A DNA stretch of 64,000 nucleotides, taken from NCBI RefSeq assembly GCF_006874645.1, contig NZ_CP030082.1, positions 2,108,001 to 2,172,000 of the forward strand. Direction: 5' to 3'. A program made the translations under genes and the position numbers. Numbering within the stretch: the stretch's first letter is position 1; the number at the start of each line of letters is the position of its first letter. Below the pieces are notes generated by a model. It was not told the origin of the DNA. It saw only the letters and a program-made list of their open reading frames with translations, and ran no database searches. This document shows positions 57,561 through 64,000 of this stretch, in pieces. Source of the DNA: Bdellovibrio sp. ZAP7. GTDB taxonomy: Bacteria; Bdellovibrionota; Bdellovibrionia; Bdellovibrionales; Bdellovibrionaceae.

Positions 57561-58343
57561 GTGAAAACCACCGGAAATATTCTACATTCTGGCCTTCTGG
57601 CTTTGTTGTTGGCTGCGGGAATGCTTTTGGCGCCGCAAGCTTACGCCCAAAGCTCAGATCAAAAACATTATCTTATCGCACAATCTGATCCAGATGAGGC
57701 CTTTGACCCCTTCTCTGATTATTCTGAATTCGATGAAGACTCTGACGAAGAAGCTGATGTTAACTTCTTCCGTAACGGTCGTTTCTTCACTGTGGGTCTT
57801 GCCGGGGGCTACACTGGTTTCACTGGAAACTTTGCTGACCAGTATTCTGCAGCTCCGTCATTCGGTTTGTTTCTAAGTTATTTCTTCGACCTTCGCCTGG
57901 CTCTAACTTTGGGTTTCCAGACCGGTGACCATGCGGTGAAGTTTTCGACTTTGAATGCCGGAAATGTGACGAACTACACGGGTAATGTGTCTTTGACTTC
58001 GATCAATTTCGACTTGAAGTATTACTTGAATACGCAAAACGTAACGCGCGGTTTGGCTGATTTGAATCCCTACATCTTAGGGGGCTTAGGTCAGTTCTAT
58101 CGTACGTACACAATCTCTGGTATCGACTCTTACTCTCGTGATTCAACGATGGGTTTTGATATCGGTGCCGGCGTAGAAATCCCCTTGATGCGTAAGAAAG
58201 CCTACCTGGGCTTGCAAGCAGCCTATCACTATGTGAATTTCTCGGACGAAAACAAATCTTATGTTCAGGGTACTGAGAAATTGGAAAAAAATCTTTCCGG
58301 TGACTTCTATGACTTTACTTTCATCTTAGGGATGAACTTCTAA
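57561..58343 (+). CDS. outer membrane beta-barrel protein
   Basis: 260 residues starting at GTG 57561, with AGGGGGA before it. Signal peptide (HSGLLALLLAAGMLLAPQAYA). A strongly acidic linker (DEAFDPFSDYSEFDEDSDEE, about 48-68) precedes eight or more amphipathic strands (FFTVGLAGGYTGFTG, SFGLFLSYFFDLRLALTLGF, INFDLKYYLN, KAYLGLQAAYHYV) ending in Phe (ILGMNF), the usual barrel end. It is convergent with the SNF symporter with a 4-nt overlap. Function is unknown; it may be a structural or adhesin-type barrel. Confidence 0.82.
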   Translation: MKTTGNILHSGLLALLLAAGMLLAPQAYAQSSDQKHYLIAQSDPDEAFDPFSDYSEFDEDSDEEADVNFFRNGRFFTVGLAGGYTGFTGNFADQYSAAPSFGLFLSYFFDLRLALTLGFQTGDHAVKFSTLNAGNVTNYTGNVSLTSINFDLKYYLNTQNVTRGLADLNPYILGGLGQFYRTYTISGIDSYSRDSTMGFDIGAGVEIPLMRKKAYLGLQAAYHYVNFSDENKSYVQGTEKLEKNLSGDFYDFTFILGMNF

Positions 58344-59710
58344 TAGACGTTCTGGAATAACGCCACCACCTGCAGTAGGAATCCAATCAAGATCACTGCA
58401 GGTGCGACCCACTTCAAAATCACAATCCAATGCGAATACATGGAATAGCTGACGAACTTCTCGCGATCGATGAAGCTGGTCTCTTTTTCTTTTTCCGATG
58501 TGCCTTTATAGAAGGCCCACAAAATTCCCAGCGCCACCAGCGGCAAAAGCCAATTAATTAACAAAGAATCCAAAGATTCAATCAAGGAACGACCATTGAT
58601 ACGCACAGATTTAAGCACAGAACTCGAAAGAGCTGGCAAGATAGCCAACGCTAAAGCTGCAGCTCCTGAAAGCCACGTGGCCTTTTGACGCTCCATTTTT
58701 TTATTGCGGTCCACCAGATTTGAAACCACAACTTCAAGCAAACCAATGCTGGCATTCAATGCCGCTAGATATAGACAAACGAAGAACGCGAGACCAAACA
58801 GTGCTCCACCCGGAATTCCCAAAAGGTATCGAGGCAAGACTTCAAACATCAATGCAGGATCTGTTAAAGGCACGTTAGACGCTTGAAATGCCACCGGGAA
58901 AATCATCACCACGGCCAACAAAGAAATCAAGGTATCAACCAAGGCCACCCGGAAACCCGCCGTCGGTACGTGGTCTTCCTCACGAAGATACGAACCAAAC
59001 GTCACCATGGTTCCAAAGCCCACAGAGAGAGTAAAAAACACGTGCCCCAGGGCATGCCCCAAAGACGACAAAGTCAGTTTTGAAAAATCAGGATAGAAAA
59101 GAAAGCGCATTACTTCCGGTGTCGATGGCAACGAGAACGACTTAAACAGCAATATCGCAACCAGTGCTGCGAAAAGTGGCATCATATAACTGATCCACTT
59201 TTCCAACCCCTCTTGAACACCTTTTAAAACAACAACAACCGTGATGAGGATATGAGCACTTGCTAGCATCAACTGCAACCACCCGTTTGACATCAAGGCT
59301 GCAAGATTTGTTTTATTGGCAGCGCCCTCAACATCCAGGAACAGAGAGATAAAAAACTGGGTCATGAAATGCAAAACCCAACCACTGATCACGGCGTAAT
59401 AAGAGAATACGACCACCGTCACTAATACGGCCAGACGACCCACCCAGCGAAGCGGAAGCTTGGCTTTCTGACCCATCACATCTGTCGCAACAATGACCGA
59501 GCGGCGGGTGTTTTTACCCAACATCAACTCGGCAATCAAAAGAGGGGCGCCAACGGCAAGAGCAAGAAATACGTAAAGCAGGATAAAAGCTCCGCCCCCG
59601 TTTTCTCCCACCACGTAGGGAAAACGCCAGAGATTACCCAGGCCGCAGGCAGAGCCCACAGCCAAAAGGTAAAATCCAAAACGTGTTCTCCACGAGCCGC
59701 GCTTAAGCAT
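58340..59710 (-). CDS. sodium:neurotransmitter-symporter family (SNF) transporter
   Basis: 456 residues from the ATG at 59710, which overlaps the der stop (TAATG); a longer frame to 59782 lies inside der. TM1 carries the family signature WRTRFGFYLLAVGSACGLGN followed by LWRFPYVVGENGGGAF, as in LeuT/MhsT/TnaT. About twelve transmembrane segments follow. It should import an amino acid with Na+; the particular amino acid cannot be read. Coupling to der is unusual but may reflect only the operon. Confidence 0.92.
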   Translation of the reverse strand: MLKRGSWRTRFGFYLLAVGSACGLGNLWRFPYVVGENGGGAFILLYVFLALAVGAPLLIAELMLGKNTRRSVIVATDVMGQKAKLPLRWVGRLAVLVTVVVFSYYAVISGWVLHFMTQFFISLFLDVEGAANKTNLAALMSNGWLQLMLASAHILITVVVVLKGVQEGLEKWISYMMPLFAALVAILLFKSFSLPSTPEVMRFLFYPDFSKLTLSSLGHALGHVFFTLSVGFGTMVTFGSYLREEDHVPTAGFRVALVDTLISLLAVVMIFPVAFQASNVPLTDPALMFEVLPRYLLGIPGGALFGLAFFVCLYLAALNASIGLLEVVVSNLVDRNKKMERQKATWLSGAAALALAILPALSSSVLKSVRINGRSLIESLDSLLINWLLPLVALGILWAFYKGTSEKEKETSFIDREKFVSYSMYSHWIVILKWVAPAVILIGFLLQVVALFQNVY

Positions 59711-61059
59711 TATTCCTCGATGTTCGCGCCACGGCGAGACTTCATACAGAAAATACGAATCGGCAAACCATGAAGGTCCCATTTTTCCTTGATATGTTTA
59801 ATCAAGAAGCGGCGATATGAGTTTGTCACGCCATCCGGGTGATTCGCAAAAGCAATGAACGCCGGTGGACGTTGGTAAGTCTGAGTCACGTAATAGAATT
59901 TCACGTTCGTAGTACCCCAAACCGGAGCTGGAGTTTTACGGATCGTCTCAAAGAAGAAATCATTCATTTCGCGAGTTGGGATACGGAAGTTGATTTGTTC
60001 AGAGACTTTTTCAATCATCTCGAACAAGTCATCAATACCCTGACCGGATTTCGCACTCGTAAATACGATATTTACGTCAGTGAAAAAGTGGAATACGCGT
60101 TCACATTGCTCACGGAATGTTTTGCGGTATTCAGGAATCTCGGCGCCACCAATATCTGATTTATTGGCAACAACGATCACGCCTTTATGGTCTTCCAAAA
60201 TGGATTGCATAATACGCGCGTCCTGGTCCGTTGGACCTTGAGTTCCATCCACCATCAACAAGATCAAATCCGCACGACGAATCGACTCTTGGGATTTAAA
60301 CGCAGAGATGATCTCTAGATCTTCTTCGCGACGACGAGACTTACGAAGACCCGCTGTATCTACCAATGTGTAGTTCTTTTCGTTGTATACGAATGGGGAA
60401 TCAACCGCATCAATTGTCGTACCTGCGATATCGGAAACCATCATACGGTTCACGCCCAGGATACGATTACAGATAGAGCTCTTACCCACGTTAGGTTTAC
60501 CCACGATGGCGATTTTCATCCCTTTATCGTAAGTGAATTCCTGAACCGGAATTTGCTCAACCACCCACTCCAGGATCTGACCGATACCACGACGCTGTTC
60601 GAAAGCTGCAGAAATGATATCCACACCGAATTCATAGAAATCGGTTTTTGCCATTTCCTCATCCTGAGTACTGTCTACTTTATTGATAACCAAAAGAAAT
60701 GGTTTACCCGTTTGTTTTGCCACGCGGATAATATCCCGATCTTCAGGAATCAAACCGGCACGACCATCCATCACCGCGATAATATAATCCACAGAGTGAA
60801 GGAATTCAGAAACCTGCTCTTTGATCAATTTAGAGAAAATATCACCGGCTTCAGTGATACCACCTGTATCGATCAAATCAAATTGCTTACCCCAGATATC
60901 CACGGGTTCAATCATGATATCGCGAGTAACCCCAGCTTGGTTTTTAACCACGGCCTTACGAGTTTCAGTGATAATATTGAAAAGAGTCGATTTACCGACG
61001 TTGGGGCGACCAATGATCGCCACCTTAGGAGCGAACTCAGTCCTCTGATTCTGCGACAT
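59710..61059 (-). CDS. der: ribosome-assembly GTPase Der (EngA)
   Basis: 449 residues with two GTPase domains: first AIIGRPNVGKSTLFN with VINKVDS, second AIVGKPNVGKSSICNR with VVANKSDIGG. A KH-like C-terminal domain ends SRRGANIEE. Der binds the 50S subunit and is needed for its maturation. The start overlaps era's end by 23 nt. Der, era, rnc and mtaB form one operon with successive overlaps. Confidence 0.96.
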   Translation of the reverse strand: MSQNQRTEFAPKVAIIGRPNVGKSTLFNIITETRKAVVKNQAGVTRDIMIEPVDIWGKQFDLIDTGGITEAGDIFSKLIKEQVSEFLHSVDYIIAVMDGRAGLIPEDRDIIRVAKQTGKPFLLVINKVDSTQDEEMAKTDFYEFGVDIISAAFEQRRGIGQILEWVVEQIPVQEFTYDKGMKIAIVGKPNVGKSSICNRILGVNRMMVSDIAGTTIDAVDSPFVYNEKNYTLVDTAGLRKSRRREEDLEIISAFKSQESIRRADLILLMVDGTQGPTDQDARIMQSILEDHKGVIVVANKSDIGGAEIPEYRKTFREQCERVFHFFTDVNIVFTSAKSGQGIDDLFEMIEKVSEQINFRIPTREMNDFFFETIRKTPAPVWGTTNVKFYYVTQTYQRPPAFIAFANHPDGVTNSYRRFLIKHIKEKWDLHGLPIRIFCMKSRRGANIEE

Positions 61060-61945
61060 AACCCAACTCCTTCATAATACGTTTATTATCAAACCACTCT
61101 GGTTTACATTGAACTTTCAAGTCCAAAAACACTTTTCCATCGACCAATTTTTCAATCTCTTTGCGCGATTCCATACCAATTTGCTTGATCACGGAAGCAC
61201 CCTTACCGATCACGATCGCTTTTTGGCTTTCGCGGCCAACCAGAATCTCGGAGTAGATTTTCGGCATAACGCCCGTTTCATCAAATTTTATGATACGCAC
61301 AGCGATTTGGTACGGAACTTCGTGATGAAGGTTTTCAAAACACTTCTCACGAATGATTTCGCAAACCATGTCACGAACATTTTCGTTCGTGAAAAGCTCC
61401 GTATCGTAAAGTGGAGCTGGAGACTCTGGCAAAATAGCCAGACACTCAAGCAAGATCGCTTCGCGCTCTTCCTTGTCGTTTGCATAGGTTTTTGCAGAAA
61501 CCGAAAGTGCCTTACCGCCTTTTTCTTCGATCATTTTTTTGATAATCAAAACACGGTGAGCTTTGTCTTCGATATCTGTTTTAGTAACGATACCAATCCA
61601 CGGCTTTCTTGAAGAAGCCACCAGATTGATGATTCTTTCGGCATCATCTGACTTTGCTTCATCAACACTCACCACGGCCACTAAAGCATCGGAGTTTTTG
61701 ATAACTTCGTCAGCTTCTTTAGCTAGGAATGCGTTCAAACCTTTATCAGCTTTAATCAAACCTGGAGCATCCACGAACACAACTTGCCCCGCATCTGAAG
61801 TCCACATACCCAGAATACGACGGCGTGTTGTCTGCGGCTTTGCGGAGACGATGGACACCTTTTCGTCGACAAGGAAGTTCATCAATGTGCTCTTCCCGGC
61901 ATTTGGCTGCCCGATTAATCCTAAAAATCCTGCCTTATAACTCAT
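61037..61945 (-). CDS. era: GTPase Era
   Basis: 302 residues. The G domain begins LIGQPNAGKSTLMNFLVDEK, followed by SIVSAKPQTTRRRILGM (switch I and G2), DAPGL and TKTDIEDK. A C-terminal KH domain shows VIGKGASVIKQIGMESRKEI. Era binds the 3' end of 16S rRNA during 30S maturation. It starts 2 nt after the rnc stop and overlaps der. Confidence 0.97.
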   Translation of the reverse strand: MSYKAGFLGLIGQPNAGKSTLMNFLVDEKVSIVSAKPQTTRRRILGMWTSDAGQVVFVDAPGLIKADKGLNAFLAKEADEVIKNSDALVAVVSVDEAKSDDAERIINLVASSRKPWIGIVTKTDIEDKAHRVLIIKKMIEEKGGKALSVSAKTYANDKEEREAILLECLAILPESPAPLYDTELFTNENVRDMVCEIIREKCFENLHHEVPYQIAVRIIKFDETGVMPKIYSEILVGRESQKAIVIGKGASVIKQIGMESRKEIEKLVDGKVFLDLKVQCKPEWFDNKRIMKELGYVAESED

Positions 61946-61947
61946 AA

Positions 61948-62637
61948 CTAATTCGTCTCCTTAAACTTTGCATCTAAAGCGCTTTTCGCCGCATCTTGTT
62001 CGGCATTTTTTTTACTGCGTCCGCGCCCCTTGGACCAGATTTCTTCTTTAACTTTCACACACACTACAAACTGACGATCATGAGGAGGTCCCTCCTCGGC
62101 AAGAACCTCGTACTTAGGCGTTTCTTTCATCGCCTTTTGCACAAGCTCTTGCAGTCTTGTTTTATAATCGCGCTCGAAGTCTTCATTCGCACAGGTCTTA
62201 TCACAAAGTGGTAAGAACTCTTTGCGTACAAAAGCTTGAGCAGCGGCAAAGCCGCCATCCAAATACATCGCCCCAATGACTGCCTCCAACGAAGAAGCCA
62301 AGAGACGTGGCTTTAAGGCACCACCTGTAAGTGCTTCACCCTTTCCCAATTGAAGGATTTTGTTCAGCTCCATATCGCGAGCCAGTTCAAACAAAATCTC
62401 TTCATTTACGATCGAAGCACGTTTTTTAGACAAACCACCTTCGTTGTCTTGAGGATACTTTTCATACAAAAACTCCCCGACAACCAAATCCAGAACGGCG
62501 TCACCCAAGAACTCAAGCTTTTCATTATGCTCAGTATGGTTCTTAAGCTCATTGGCATAACTCTTATGAGTTAAAGCGCGCGCTAAAAGCGCCATGTTTT
62601 TAAATTTATATCCCAGGCGTTGTTCTAGAGAATTCAT
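61948..62637 (-). CDS. rnc: ribonuclease III
   Basis: 229 residues. The RNase III signature is HNEKLEFLGDAVLDLVVGEF (metal-binding acidic residues), followed by LLASSLEAVIGAMYLDGG, the second acidic block. A double-stranded-RNA-binding domain ends the protein (TRLQELVQKAMKETPKYEVL, SKGRGRSKKNAEQDAAKSAL). It processes rRNA precursors. Its ATG overlaps the mtaB stop (ATGA). Confidence 0.97.
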   Translation of the reverse strand: MNSLEQRLGYKFKNMALLARALTHKSYANELKNHTEHNEKLEFLGDAVLDLVVGEFLYEKYPQDNEGGLSKKRASIVNEEILFELARDMELNKILQLGKGEALTGGALKPRLLASSLEAVIGAMYLDGGFAAAQAFVRKEFLPLCDKTCANEDFERDYKTRLQELVQKAMKETPKYEVLAEEGPPHDRQFVVCVKVKEEIWSKGRGRSKKNAEQDAAKSALDAKFKETN

Positions 62638-64000
62638 GACAGAACCTCCCCGATCAAATGACCTTCCATATGATTTTTATTGGAATGATCATAACCTGTG
62701 ATTTTCACTTCTACCTCTTGCCCCGCCCAGTGAGTCAGGAACGCTTCTGCGCCCGCAATATCCACTGGCCAGTAGTCATGACTTAAACCTTGACCACCTT
62801 TAGCAGCGTTTTTCAAAACCAGAACTTTCTTAATTGTTCCAACTTGTAGATTCGCCTGCTCCGTATAACGAGCGATACTAAGATCACGAAGCTTCGCTCC
62901 GCGCTCTGCACGCACGTGAGGATACACAGAAACATTCATCGCTGCGGCACGGGTCCCCTGACGTTCGCTGTAAGGAAAAACATGCAGCTTCGTCCAAGGA
63001 AGTTCGGCCAGACAGTTATAGGTATCTTCAAACTGCTCTGCGGTTTCCGTTGGAAAACCCGTGATCACATCCATACCCACGAAAGAGTTTGGAACGCGTT
63101 TTTCAATCGCTAACAATGATTTGCGAACATCGTCTTGAGTGTACTTGCGCTTCATGTGGTGAAGCACATCGGTATTCGCACTTTGAATACTCATATGGAA
63201 ATGAGGGCAAAGTCTGGAATCAGAATAAAGATCCAAAAGTCTTTCAGAAACTTCCACTGGCTCCAATGAAGACAAGCGGAAGCGTGGCATTTTAGTTCTA
63301 ACCAAAAGATTTTCGATCAGATCTTCCATCACCATTTTTTTACCGTTCACTTCGTCTTCGTAGTCACCGATATGAACACCGGTCAACACGACTTCACGGG
63401 AACCTTCCGCGTAAAGATCATTGATACGCTGAACCAGGTTCGCAATAGAGATCGAACGAGACTTACCGCGAGCATAAGGAATAATGCAGTAAGTGCAGAA
63501 ACTGTTGCAGCCATCTTGAATTTTTAAGAACGTACGAGTGTGGTGTTTTTCAATACCGCCACCCATTTCCAAATCTTCTTTTTTAAAGATATTGGATTTA
63601 AAGACTTTCTCTGTCAGCTCGCCCCGGAAATGCTTATTGAGCAAATCCGGTAAGCTTCCTTTATGAGAATTCGCCACGATCAGATCCGCCCCCGGCAAAG
63701 ACGAGAATGAACCCGTATCCACCTGAGCCGCACAGCCCGTTACCACGATCGTGCAAAAGGGATCTTTGACTTTTAAACGACGGATATAGCGAACTGCTTC
63801 CTTCGTCGCCTCTGCGGTCACCGCACACGTATTCAAAACGTGAATGCGTGCGTCTTTTTCGCCACGGATCACCGGAGCAAAACCGTTCGCATTTAGGTTC
63901 TTTTGGATAAGACCTGCATCGTAAGTGTTCACCTTACAGCCAAACGTATGAACCTGATATTTCACATCACGGTTCACTTGTGAAGGAATCGGCGTCTCTA
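62634..64000 (-). CDS. mtaB: tRNA ms2t6A methylthiotransferase MtaB (5' end at the window edge)
   Basis: At least 447 residues. The N-terminal UPF0004 block YQVHTFGCKVNTYDAG and the radical SAM motif QDGCNSFCTYCIIPYARGKS identify MtaB, which adds a methylthio group to t6A37 in tRNAs. Two iron-sulfur clusters are implied. A GTG at 63977 could start it but has no ribosome site, and the frame stays open to 64000 (reading PIPSQVN before it), so the true start may lie outside the window. It heads the rnc-era-der operon. Confidence 0.93.
   Translation of the reverse strand, partial: ETPIPSQVNRDVKYQVHTFGCKVNTYDAGLIQKNLNANGFAPVIRGEKDARIHVLNTCAVTAEATKEAVRYIRRLKVKDPFCTIVVTGCAAQVDTGSFSSLPGADLIVANSHKGSLPDLLNKHFRGELTEKVFKSNIFKKEDLEMGGGIEKHHTRTFLKIQDGCNSFCTYCIIPYARGKSRSISIANLVQRINDLYAEGSREVVLTGVHIGDYEDEVNGKKMVMEDLIENLLVRTKMPRFRLSSLEPVEVSERLLDLYSDSRLCPHFHMSIQSANTDVLHHMKRKYTQDDVRKSLLAIEKRVPNSFVGMDVITGFPTETAEQFEDTYNCLAELPWTKLHVFPYSERQGTRAAAMNVSVYPHVRAERGAKLRDLSIARYTEQANLQVGTIKKVLVLKNAAKGGQGLSHDYWPVDIAGAEAFLTHWAGQEVEVKITGYDHSNKNHMEGHLIGEVLS

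Noticed and set aside
1-64000. CRISPR array, tRNA, rRNA or insertion sequence
   Set aside because: No regularly spaced repeats, no cloverleaf sequence, no rRNA motif and no transposase reading frame were found.

Overview
The window reads as a chromosomal segment of a predatory or gliding deltaproteobacterium-like organism, most likely Bdellovibrio or a close relative (Bdellovibrionota). This rests on protein content, not on a database search. It carries many small secreted proteins, orphan periplasmic solute-binding proteins without permeases, outer-membrane barrels, a CglB-like VWA lipoprotein, and ScpA/ScpB with long acidic tails. GC content looks moderate and coding density is high. I see no rRNA, tRNA, CRISPR array, intact insertion sequence or prophage.

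Layout. 1-3433 (+) is a tightly coupled envelope operon: a partial gene, an outer-membrane barrel, a TPR protein and a VWA lipoprotein, resembling myxobacterial gliding/adhesion modules. 3430-6026 holds a solute-binding protein, an MnmC-type tRNA methyltransferase and a YhcC-type radical SAM protein. 6027-11013 is the nrdA-nrdB ribonucleotide reductase locus, with a long leader, an NrdR-box-like palindrome and an overlapping downstream gene. 10997-16670 (-) runs M50 protease, scpA, scpB, an HTTM partner and an HTTM protein, followed by a lipoprotein gene. 16863-20804 (+) has an acyl-CoA dehydrogenase, an oligopeptide-binding protein and a cyclic-nucleotide/EAL phosphodiesterase. 20797-27668 holds a truncated siderophore-synthetase-like protein with a signal peptide, a papain-like protease, an SDR/PTPS/pseudouridine-synthase operon and a secreted protein with a caspase-like His/Cys pattern.

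27665-34048 is accessory in character: tandem solute-binding paralogs with a decayed third copy, a duplicated and decayed small secreted gene, a yebC gene ending in a 117-nt nested inverted repeat, and an acetyltransferase-like protein with a signal peptide. 34121-40106 holds a sufE operon, two small genes, and an MFS transporter, a LysR regulator and a reductase gene. 40125-46808 is glnD, mutS and a chemoreceptor.

47008-50407 is the most unusual locus. A TPR/winged-helix regulator is followed by a sigma54-like promoter, a 47-residue basic peptide gene with its own terminator, a 2OG-Fe(II) oxygenase and a coupled ABC exporter. This is the architecture of a small modified-peptide (RiPP-like) cluster. 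50449-56467 (-) is a coupled operon containing purB with ldcA, a serine beta-lactamase-fold enzyme and mpl, i.e. murein tripeptide recycling. 56585-56720 is a GC-rich palindromic element with 28-bp arms. It is followed by a glutathione peroxidase of unusual codon style, an outer-membrane barrel, an SNF symporter and the der-era-rnc-mtaB operon, which runs off the right edge.
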